From Arthrobacter sp. Alg241-R88 (GTDB lineage Bacteria > Actinomycetota > Actinomycetes > Actinomycetales > Micrococcaceae): DNA of 64,000 nucleotides. Made by a program: the position numbers and the translations under genes. A model generated the notes under the pieces. The model was not told the DNA's origin. It saw only the letters and a list, made by a program, of their open reading frames with translations, and ran no database searches. The stretch spans positions 17,686 to 81,685 of the forward strand of contig NZ_UNRG01000009.1 in assembly GCF_900537115.1 (NCBI RefSeq), read 5' to 3'. Positions 45,835 through 52,950 of this stretch are shown here, one piece after another (position 1 is the stretch's first letter; each line of letters starts with the position of its first letter).

Positions 45835-46740
45835 TTACTTGCTGAAGCCGGCGGTGAGACCGCTGAGCAGCTGCCGGCGGCCTACTACGTAGAGCACCAG
45901 GATCGGCAGCGTGCTGAGCACCACCGAAGCGAGCACGGCCGGGATGTTGACGCTGTACTCGCCCTGGAAGTTCCACAAAGCCAGGGGAAGGACGCGCAGG
46001 CCGGGGCTCTGGGTGAGGACCAGCGGCAGCAGGAATCCGTTCCAGACGTGAAGGCCGTTGTAGATGGCGACGGTCACGATTGCAGGGCGGGTCAGCGGCA
46101 GGGCAAGCCGCCACATGGTCTGCCATTCACTGCAGCCGTCCAGCCGCATCGACTCGAACAGTTCGTTCGGCACATCGCGGATGAAATTGGACAGGATCAG
46201 GACCGTCAGCGGGATGGCGAAGGCAATGGAGGGAAGCATGAGTGCCAGCAGGGTGTCGTACAGGTTGAGCCGGATAATCATCAGGTAAATGGGGATGATC
46301 GTTGCCTGGAGCGGGATCGCCAGTCCCATCAGGAACATGCCATTGACCAGCTTGAGGAACCTGCCCTTCCCCCGAACGATGGCAAACGCGGCCATGAAGG
46401 AAATCAGCACCGTCGGGATGACGGCCCCGAGCGTAACGATGGTGCTGTTCATGAAGTACTTCGCGAAGTCGGCCTCAAGAACCAGCTGGTAATTTTCCAG
46501 CGTGGGTGACGTGGGAAGAGCGAGCGGATTCTGGCCGAAGTAGCCTTCCTGCGTCTTCAGGCTGGTGATGACCACGTAGTAGACCGGGATGATGATGATG
46601 GCGAGCCAGATCCAGCCGCCAAGGCCTGCCGGGATGTTCAGCCGCCTCATCCGGAAGCCGGGCCCCCGCTGGACGGCGGTGGAGTTGGCCCGGGAACCGG
46701 TGGGAGTTTCCTCCGTGCTGCTTTTCAGTGCGGTGCTCAC
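45835..46740 (-). CDS. ABC sugar permease, MalG-like
   Basis: 301 residues, six membrane helices, EAA-type loop LFESMRLDGCSEWQTMWRLALP. The GTG at 46740 begins 1 bp after the previous permease stop and is preferred to a longer frame that overlaps it. Imports the unknown substrate of this operon with the partner permease; no ATPase gene nearby. Confidence 0.9.
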   Translation of the reverse strand: MSTALKSSTEETPTGSRANSTAVQRGPGFRMRRLNIPAGLGGWIWLAIIIIPVYYVVITSLKTQEGYFGQNPLALPTSPTLENYQLVLEADFAKYFMNSTIVTLGAVIPTVLISFMAAFAIVRGKGRFLKLVNGMFLMGLAIPLQATIIPIYLMIIRLNLYDTLLALMLPSIAFAIPLTVLILSNFIRDVPNELFESMRLDGCSEWQTMWRLALPLTRPAIVTVAIYNGLHVWNGFLLPLVLTQSPGLRVLPLALWNFQGEYSVNIPAVLASVVLSTLPILVLYVVGRRQLLSGLTAGFSK

Positions 46741-46741
46741 C

Positions 46742-47680
46742 CTACATACCTTCCAATTGGCTGCCCTGCTTGTCCTTGCCTCCAAGGCGCTGGAGGAACA
46801 AGGCAAGAGCAAGGCCGATGAGTACGAGAATGACGGCGATGACGCTTGCCGGGCCCATGAGGTTGGCCCGGAAACCCCGCAGGTACATGTCCAGGGCCAG
46901 GATCCGCGTGGAGTTTCCCGGACCGCCGCCGGTGAGGACGAAGATCAGGTCGAAGTACGTCAGCGATCCGACCACCATCAGGGTGGACGAGGTAATGATG
47001 GTGTATTTCAGCTGGGGGAGCGTGATGTGGAAGAACTGCTTAATTGTTCCCGCTCCGTCGATCTCCGCCGCTTCGTAGAGCGACTTGGGAATCTGGCGCA
47101 CGCCGCCCTGGTAGATGAGGGTATGGAACGGCACGAACTGCCAGGCAATCACGAAGATCACCAAACCCAGGGCAAGGTGCGGGACGCCAAGCCAGTCCTG
47201 GGCCAGGAAGGGCAGGCCCAGGCCCGTTGCCAAACCGAAGTTGGGGTCCAGCAGGGCCTTGAAGGCAATGGCCACTGCTGCCGAGGAGAGCAGCAAGGGC
47301 AGGAAGTACAGCACCGCCAGGGCGGCCCGGTAGCGCTGGCTTCCCGCCGTGAAAACGCCCAGGAGGAGGCTGATCGGAGTCTGGACCAGCCAGGAGGCGA
47401 TCATGATCAGGAAGGTCAGTCCCAAGGCGTTGTACAGGCCCGGGTCCGCCAGCACGGAGAACCAGTTGCCCATGCCCGCTGCCCCGATGGCACCGATGCC
47501 ATCCCAGCTGGTGAAGCTCAGGATGAGGACACCGGCCAGCGGTACAACGGCGAAAACCAGGAAGAAGAACAACGCCGGCAGTGTCAGCCAGGCGAGGGCA
47601 CTGTTTCGCTGCCCGTTGTGCCCGCCGCCGGTTGTGGCGGGGGCGGCAGCCGTACGGGCGGTGGAGACGGCGTTGCTCAT
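46742..47680 (-). CDS. ABC sugar permease, MalF-like
   Basis: 312 residues, six predicted helices after a hydrophilic Ala/Thr/Gly-rich start. The EAA loop reads LYEAAEIDGAGTIKQFFHITLP. The ATG overlaps the binding-protein stop (ATGA). Forms the heterodimeric importer with the next gene. Confidence 0.9.
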   Translation of the reverse strand: MSNAVSTARTAAAPATTGGGHNGQRNSALAWLTLPALFFFLVFAVVPLAGVLILSFTSWDGIGAIGAAGMGNWFSVLADPGLYNALGLTFLIMIASWLVQTPISLLLGVFTAGSQRYRAALAVLYFLPLLLSSAAVAIAFKALLDPNFGLATGLGLPFLAQDWLGVPHLALGLVIFVIAWQFVPFHTLIYQGGVRQIPKSLYEAAEIDGAGTIKQFFHITLPQLKYTIITSSTLMVVGSLTYFDLIFVLTGGGPGNSTRILALDMYLRGFRANLMGPASVIAVILVLIGLALALFLQRLGGKDKQGSQLEGM

Positions 47681-49005
47681 TTTCCGAGGGTGCCGTTCAT
47701 GTTCTCGGCAAACTGCTGCGGCGTGATGGACTTCAGGAACAGCTGGTCGATGTTGTTCAGCAGGGCTTCGGCGGCAGTGGGGCTCAGGGCCTGGTCCCAC
47801 GACTGCTGGAAGCTCGGCGCGTTCTTGGCCAGGTCGTAGACGAAGTTCAGGAAGTCCTTGTCCGGCGAGGTGTTGAGCTTGTCCTCGATGCCGTTAACAA
47901 TGGGAACGGATCCGGAATTGATGTAGGTATCAACCACCGTTTCGGTCAGGATGCCTTCCTTGAAGAACTTCTTTGCCGTCTCTTTCTCCGCGTCGGTGGC
48001 TTTGGAGGAGATCGACATGTACTGGGCAGGGTTGCCCACGCCGTTCTTGGGGTCGCCCTTGCCGCCGGCGACGGTGGGGAACTGGACGAAGCCCAGCTTG
48101 CCGTCCTGGACAAAGTTCTGGCCGCCCTTCTTCATGGCACCGTAGGTCCACGAACCATGCAGCATCATGGCTGCCTTGCCGGTGAACAGAAGCGCCTGGT
48201 CTGCGTTGGAGTCCGCAGCGATCGAGGAGAAACCCTTGATGAAACCCTCCGCCGAGACGAGTTCCTGGATTTTGGTGCCGGTCTCGATGACGGCGGGATC
48301 GAGCCAGGAATTGGGCTTTCCTTCGAAGATGGCATTGAACACTTCAGGGCCGCCGATACGGTCCAGCAGGTATTCAAGCCACATCATGGACGTCCAGCGT
48401 GACTGTCCGCCAAGCGAGAAAGGTGCCACCCCCATGTCGTTGAAGGTTTTCACCAGGGACATAACGTCGTCCCAGGTCTTCGGCGGCTGGACGCCTGCCT
48501 TGTCGAACAGTTCCTTGTTGTAGAACAGGACGATCGGGGCCACGTACTGGTTAGGCAGAGCATAAATCTTCCCGTCCACCGTGGCTGCACCGAAGGAGGC
48601 CGGGAAGAACTTTTCCTTCAGGTCCTGGTTCTCATCAAACCAGCCGGTCAGGTCGTCCACTTGGCCGGCCTCGGCGTAGGTCTTCAGCGTGCCGCCGCCC
48701 CAGCCGTAGATGATGGTGGGGGCCTGGCCGGCGCCAATAGCGGTCTTGATCTTGGTTTTGTACGCATCGTTCTGGAAGTACGTCACTTCGATCTTGTTGT
48801 CCGGGTTTGCCGAAGTAAACGCGTCCACTGCCTTTTGCATGGTGGTCTGGTTCGGTTCCCCGGACAGGTACCACATGCTGGCACCCCCGCCGGCACTGGA
48901 GGTGCCCGGTCCCGACGTCCCACAGGCAGTGGCCGTCATGGCGGCGAAGGGAGTCAGGGCAGCAAGGGCGAGGAAAGAGCGGCGGGAGGTCTGGGGTTGC
49001 TTCAT
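47677..49005 (-). CDS. ABC sugar-binding lipoprotein
   Basis: 442 residues. The N-terminal RRSFLALAAL resembles a Tat signal and is followed by a lipobox ending in ATAC (Cys near residue 28), so it is probably a Tat-exported lipoprotein. Typical family 1 binding-protein fold (VDAFTSANPDNKIEV, APTIIYGWGGG). First gene of the 11-gene leftward unit; the promoter with LacI operator lies just upstream. Ligand unknown. Confidence 0.9.
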   Translation of the reverse strand: MKQPQTSRRSFLALAALTPFAAMTATACGTSGPGTSSAGGGASMWYLSGEPNQTTMQKAVDAFTSANPDNKIEVTYFQNDAYKTKIKTAIGAGQAPTIIYGWGGGTLKTYAEAGQVDDLTGWFDENQDLKEKFFPASFGAATVDGKIYALPNQYVAPIVLFYNKELFDKAGVQPPKTWDDVMSLVKTFNDMGVAPFSLGGQSRWTSMMWLEYLLDRIGGPEVFNAIFEGKPNSWLDPAVIETGTKIQELVSAEGFIKGFSSIAADSNADQALLFTGKAAMMLHGSWTYGAMKKGGQNFVQDGKLGFVQFPTVAGGKGDPKNGVGNPAQYMSISSKATDAEKETAKKFFKEGILTETVVDTYINSGSVPIVNGIEDKLNTSPDKDFLNFVYDLAKNAPSFQQSWDQALSPTAAEALLNNIDQLFLKSITPQQFAENMNGTLGK

Positions 49006-49060
49006 TGCTTCTCCATCTGAAATTGCTTCTTTGCAAATGTTGGGGCGTGAGCTTTGGTGG

Positions 49061-49131
49061 TGTTTCGAAACATTTCGAACACGTGATTTAGGTCACGGTC
49101 TAAACTAAAGGGCCGAACTGGTGAAGGTCAA
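49061..49131 (-). promoter_or_regulatory. Promoter and LacI operator of the 11-gene operon
   Basis: Leftward: TTGACC -35 (49126-49131), 18 bp, TAGTTT -10 (49102-49107), then the palindrome TGTTTCGAAACA (49061-49072) and an adjacent TTTCGAA half-site 10 bp on. The same TTTCGAAA pairs occur before the divergent LacI gene at 49210-49226. Confidence 0.68.
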
Positions 49132-49172
49132 GAGCTATCCCGGACTTTCTTGGGAAGCCCGAAATCCCACCC

Positions 49173-49226
49173 TTGACCGCCAGCCGGGGCATGGGAAGAA
49201 TGAAACCTCCGAAACTTTTCGAAAGG
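49173..49226 (+). promoter_or_regulatory. Promoter and operator of the LacI-dehydratase-FAH operon
   Basis: TTGACC at 49173-49178 and AAGAAT near 49196-49201 form a possible promoter. CCGAAACTTTTCGAAAGG at 49209-49226 holds two CGAAA units 10 bp apart, matching the tandem arrangement at 49063-49080. It ends 10 bases before the regulator ATG and overlaps its ribosome binding region. Confidence 0.58.
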
Positions 49227-49236
49227 TAGCGAACCT

Positions 49237-50292
49237 ATGGCAGTCAAAATGCCGGAGCGGGCCAAGCCGACGCTCGCGTCCGTGGCGCGGCAGGCCGGTG
49301 TCTCGGCGCCTACCGTTTCCAAGGTGGTCAACGGGCGTGAAGATGTAGCGCCTGAAACCCGGGCTCGAATACTCGCCGCCTTGGAGCAGGCGGGGTATCA
49401 GTCGCCCCTGCAGCGCCGTGCCACTGCGGAGGCAGGGAACGTCGTGGAGGTGGTCATTGACGTGCTTGACTCCGCCTACATGATCGAGGTTCTCAACGGG
49501 GTACTGCAGTCCGCGGCGGCTGCCGATGTTGAGGTTTTGTTGAGCGTCACGGGTCCGGCGCCTTCGAGCCCCCGCGGCCCGGAGCGCCGCGCCCAGCGCA
49601 TGATGGACGAAGGCAGGGCGGGGATGATTGTGGTGACGTCCGCTTTCAGCGAGACGCAGCTGCATGCGTTCCGCCGCCGCCACATCCCCGTCGTCGTCAT
49701 CGATCCGCTCAATCCGCCCTCAGCCGATGTGGTGAGCGTAGGAGCGACCAACTGGGCTGGCGGCAAGGCCGCGACAGAGCACCTGCTCGAGTTGGGACAC
49801 CGGCGTATCGCCTACATTGGCGGTATCCCGGGGGCTGAATGCAACCAGGCGCGGCTGCATGGGTATATGGCGGCTTTGATGGCGCAAGACGTACCCGTGG
49901 AGCCCCAGTACATTATTTCCGGCGGCAAATTCCGCCGCGAAAGCGGGATCACCGGGCTCAAGGCGCTGCTTCAGCTCGACCAGCGTCCTACGGCCATCTT
50001 TGCCGGAAGTGACAGCATCGCCCTGGGTGTCCTCGGGGAAGCAGGCCGCCACGGTATCCGGGTTCCCGAAGACATCAGCCTCATCGGCTTCGATGGAACA
50101 AAACAGGGCGAGGAATCCATCCCGGCGCTCAGTTCCGTAGCCCAGCCCCTGGAGGAGATGGGGCGCGCGGCGTTACGGTCTCTCCTGCGCCAGGCGCGGG
50201 GAGAAGTCCTCGATTCCCACCGGGTGGAACTCGCCACCCAGCTGATTGTCCGCGACTCCACAGCCCCTCCCGCGGGCCAGGCCAAGGGGTGA
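49237..50292 (+). CDS. LacI-family regulator of the keto-sugar locus
   Basis: 351 residues, HTH TLASVARQAGVSAPTVSKVVN then GYQSP hinge and a sugar-binding core with FAGSDSIALGVL. It is divergent from the 11-gene operon and its start region carries the same TTTCGAAA-type motif, so it should repress both directions. The stop overlaps the dehydratase start (GTGA), placing the two downstream enzymes under its control. Confidence 0.9.
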   Translation: MAVKMPERAKPTLASVARQAGVSAPTVSKVVNGREDVAPETRARILAALEQAGYQSPLQRRATAEAGNVVEVVIDVLDSAYMIEVLNGVLQSAAAADVEVLLSVTGPAPSSPRGPERRAQRMMDEGRAGMIVVTSAFSETQLHAFRRRHIPVVVIDPLNPPSADVVSVGATNWAGGKAATEHLLELGHRRIAYIGGIPGAECNQARLHGYMAALMAQDVPVEPQYIISGGKFRRESGITGLKALLQLDQRPTAIFAGSDSIALGVLGEAGRHGIRVPEDISLIGFDGTKQGEESIPALSSVAQPLEEMGRAALRSLLRQARGEVLDSHRVELATQLIVRDSTAPPAGQAKG

Positions 50293-51503
50293 GTTCGGCG
50301 AAGATGATCATCTCGAACCTCGACACCGTTGTGGTCGATTTTTACCGGACAAACCTGATCTTCGTCCGCCTGCACACGGACTCCGGCCTCACCGGCGTCG
50401 CGGAGGCAACCCTCGAGGGCCAGGAGCACGCTGTACGGGGCGCCGTCGCTGTCCTTGCGGATGCGGTCCGGGGCAAGGACCCTACCCGGATCGCGCAGAA
50501 CATTTACGAACTCAACCGCGACGCGTACTGGCGTGGCGGGCCTGTGACCATGACTGCTCTCAGCGCCCTCGAGATGGCGATGTGGGACGTTTCGGCACGC
50601 GCCCTGGGCGTGCCTGTGCACCGCATGCTCGGCGGCCAGGTCCGCGATCGGGTCCGCGCCTACGCCAACGGCTGGTTCTCCGGAGCCAAAACCCCTGAGG
50701 ACTTCGCTGAAGCCGCTGTTCAGACAGTTGCCCAGGGCTTCCGCGGACTCAAGTGGGATCCGTTCGAGGCAGCGGACCTGACCCTCGAACCGGGGGGTTT
50801 GCGGCGGATGCTCGAGCCCGTCGCCGCCGTGCGGGAGGCCGTGGGCGATGATGTTGAGATCTTCATTGAAGGACACGGCCGGTTCGACGTGCCCACGGCC
50901 ATCCGGGTGGCGCGCGAAATCGAGCAGTTCCAGCCGGTGTTCTTCGAGGAGCCATGCCCGCCGGACGGAATCGACTCGCTTATCGAGATCCGGTCCAAAT
51001 CGCCTGTGCCGATCGCGGCCGGGGAGCGCTGGTTCGGGCGGAACACCTTCGTGCCCGTCCTGGCACGGAACGCCGTCGACTATATCCAGCCGGACGTCAC
51101 GCACGCCGGCGGCCTGCTGGAGCTGTCATTTATTTCCACGCTCGCTGCAGCGCATTACATTCCGTTCGCCCCGCACAACCCGAGCGGGCCCCTCAGTACT
51201 GCGGCCACCCTGCAGCTGGGCGCCATGCTGCCCAACTTCCGGTACCTGGAAATCATGGCTTCGGACGTCCCGTGGCGGAGTGAGATCTCCAACGAGCGTC
51301 TCCAGCTGACGGAGGAAGGGGACATCCTCATCCCTGACGGTGTGGGCCTGGGCATCGAACTGGACTTCGACGCCATCGCCGAGCACCCGTACACACCGCA
51401 TCCCATGAGGATCTTCAACGACGCCGTGGCCGACATCAGGCCGCCGGACGCCCGCTCCTACTTCAACCTCCAACCCGCCCCGGTGAGCGCGGACAGCGCA
51501 TGA
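50289..51503 (+). CDS. Enolase-superfamily sugar-acid dehydratase (DgoD-like)
   Basis: 404 residues. N-terminal capping domain, then a TIM barrel with metal ligands E194 (IEGHGRF), E220 (FFEEP) and E246 (GERWFG), plus the likely general bases H196 and H296 (APHNPSGP). This arrangement matches galactonate-dehydratase-like members, which convert an aldonate to a 2-keto-3-deoxy acid. GTG start overlapping the LacI stop; an ATG at 50304 is possible. The FAH gene follows with a 4-base overlap, consistent with a dehydratase-then-FAH pathway. Confidence 0.85.
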   Translation: MSSAKMIISNLDTVVVDFYRTNLIFVRLHTDSGLTGVAEATLEGQEHAVRGAVAVLADAVRGKDPTRIAQNIYELNRDAYWRGGPVTMTALSALEMAMWDVSARALGVPVHRMLGGQVRDRVRAYANGWFSGAKTPEDFAEAAVQTVAQGFRGLKWDPFEAADLTLEPGGLRRMLEPVAAVREAVGDDVEIFIEGHGRFDVPTAIRVAREIEQFQPVFFEEPCPPDGIDSLIEIRSKSPVPIAAGERWFGRNTFVPVLARNAVDYIQPDVTHAGGLLELSFISTLAAAHYIPFAPHNPSGPLSTAATLQLGAMLPNFRYLEIMASDVPWRSEISNERLQLTEEGDILIPDGVGLGIELDFDAIAEHPYTPHPMRIFNDAVADIRPPDARSYFNLQPAPVSADSA

Positions 51504-52714
51504 CTGCCACGGCATCGCTGCACTTCCTCCCGGCCGACCCGGCAGAGGCGATCCTCGTTGGCCGGGTGTGGGATCCGGCCTCCGGTGGCCCAAGGGTGGT
51601 GTGTGTGCGGGGTGACGAGGTCCATGACCTCACCCCCAGTGTCCGCACTGTTGCCGGGCTGATGGAGCACGGGAACCCGGTGGACTTCGTCCTGCAAGCA
51701 ACCGGCGGTCCACGCTGGAACCTGGCGGACTTAGGCGAAGCCTCGCTGGATGCGGACCGGAACCGGCCCCACCTGCTGTCCCCGATCGACCTCCAGGTCA
51801 TCAAGGCCTGCGGGGTCACGTTTGTGGAGAGCATGCTCGAGCGGGTCATCGAGGAACGGTGCGGGGGTGATTCCAACCGGGCGGCGGAAGTCCGCAAAGT
51901 CGTGGCTGAGGCCCTGGGCGGCAGCCTGGATGCCCTGCGCCCCGGGTCCGAAGAGGCGCGGGAGATCAAGAAGGTGTTGTCCAGCCAGGGGATGTGGTCG
52001 CAGTACCTGGAAGTGGGACTGGGCCCTGACCCGGAGGTCTTCACCAAAGCCCCGGTCCTCTCCTCCGTTGGTTTCGGTTCCGGCGTCGGCATCCCCGGCT
52101 TCTCCTCGTGGAACAACCCGGAGCCGGAACTTGTGCTCGTTGCCGACTCAGCCGGCACGGTTCGGGGTGCAACCTTGGGGAACGACGTCAACCTGCGGGA
52201 CGTGGAGGGCCGCAGCGCACTCCTCCTCGGTATGGCCAAGGACAATAATGCTTCGTGCGCCATCGGTCCGCTGATCCGCCTCTTCCACCAGGACTTCAAC
52301 CTGGACTCGCTGCGGAACGAGGACATCACCCTCACCGTGGAAGGCATGGACGGCTACCGCCTGGAGGGCCGCAGCAGCCTGGCCCGCATCAGCCGCCCCT
52401 TCGAGGAACTCATGGCAGCAGCCCACGGCCGGCACCACCAGTACCCCGACGGTTTCGCCCTCTTCACCGGAACGCTGTTCGCTCCAACCCAGGACCGCGA
52501 TGCCGAAGGGCTCGGCTTCACACACAAGCCCGGCGACGTCGTCACCATCAGCAGCCCACAGCTCGGGACGCTGATCAACCGGACGCAGAACACCGAAGAC
52601 CTGGAGCCCTGGACCTTCGGGATCAACGCCTTGTTCAGCTACCTTTCCCGGCTGGAAACCGGGCCCTCGCCGTCAACGGCTGTGAACTGCACGGACTCCC
52701 ACGTCTCCCCATAG
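51500..52714 (+). CDS. Fumarylacetoacetate-hydrolase family protein
   Basis: 404 residues. The FAH core includes GFGSGVGIPGF, NNPEPELVLV (metal Glu residues) and GNDVNLRDVEGRSALLLG. Close context fits 2-keto-3-deoxy-sugar-acid dehydratase or hydrolase activity (KdaD-like), acting on the product of the preceding enzyme. ATGA overlap with the dehydratase gene. The last 25 codons overlap the 3' end of a small gene on the other strand. Confidence 0.83.
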   Translation: MTATASLHFLPADPAEAILVGRVWDPASGGPRVVCVRGDEVHDLTPSVRTVAGLMEHGNPVDFVLQATGGPRWNLADLGEASLDADRNRPHLLSPIDLQVIKACGVTFVESMLERVIEERCGGDSNRAAEVRKVVAEALGGSLDALRPGSEEAREIKKVLSSQGMWSQYLEVGLGPDPEVFTKAPVLSSVGFGSGVGIPGFSSWNNPEPELVLVADSAGTVRGATLGNDVNLRDVEGRSALLLGMAKDNNASCAIGPLIRLFHQDFNLDSLRNEDITLTVEGMDGYRLEGRSSLARISRPFEELMAAAHGRHHQYPDGFALFTGTLFAPTQDRDAEGLGFTHKPGDVVTISSPQLGTLINRTQNTEDLEPWTFGINALFSYLSRLETGPSPSTAVNCTDSHVSP

Positions 52715-52890
52715 GGCACCTGATCGCTGAGTTCGACGGTGAAGCTGCCCGGGCCGCGCCTGGTCACGAGGATGCCCCGTAGGGGGTTTTCCTGGGCCAG
52801 CGCCCGGAGCTGTTGGATGGAGACGTTCAGCTTGTCGTCAACCTCGGATCTGGTTGTGGCAAGGACGGTCAGGCAGTGCGGCGATCCCAT
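52639..52890 (-). CDS. Small protein, paralogue of the 23.2-kb gene product
   Basis: 83 residues. Shares GILVTRRGPGSFTVELS..VPYG with the 70-residue protein at 23189-23401; the N-terminal half is a predicted helix (VDDKLNVSIQQLRALAQE). GGAA precedes the ATG; a longer frame to 52932 crosses a terminator hairpin and was rejected. Its 3' end overlaps the FAH gene tail to tail by 76 bp. Confidence 0.65.
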   Translation of the reverse strand: MGSPHCLTVLATTRSEVDDKLNVSIQQLRALAQENPLRGILVTRRGPGSFTVELSDQVPYGETWESVQFTAVDGEGPVSSRER

Positions 52891-52909
52891 GGGAATTCCT
52901 TTCGGGGTT

Positions 52910-52942
52910 GCAGGCGGCCGTACCAAGGGCACGGCCGCCTGC
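52910..52942 (-). terminator. Terminator hairpin after the GH3 operon
   Basis: Perfect 12-bp stem GCAGGCGGCCGT / ACGGCCGCCTGC with a 9-base loop, beginning 8 bases after the GH3 stop. No strong U run. It isolates the GH3 operon from the small gene downstream. Confidence 0.75.
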
Positions 52943-52950
52943 CTCTTGTC

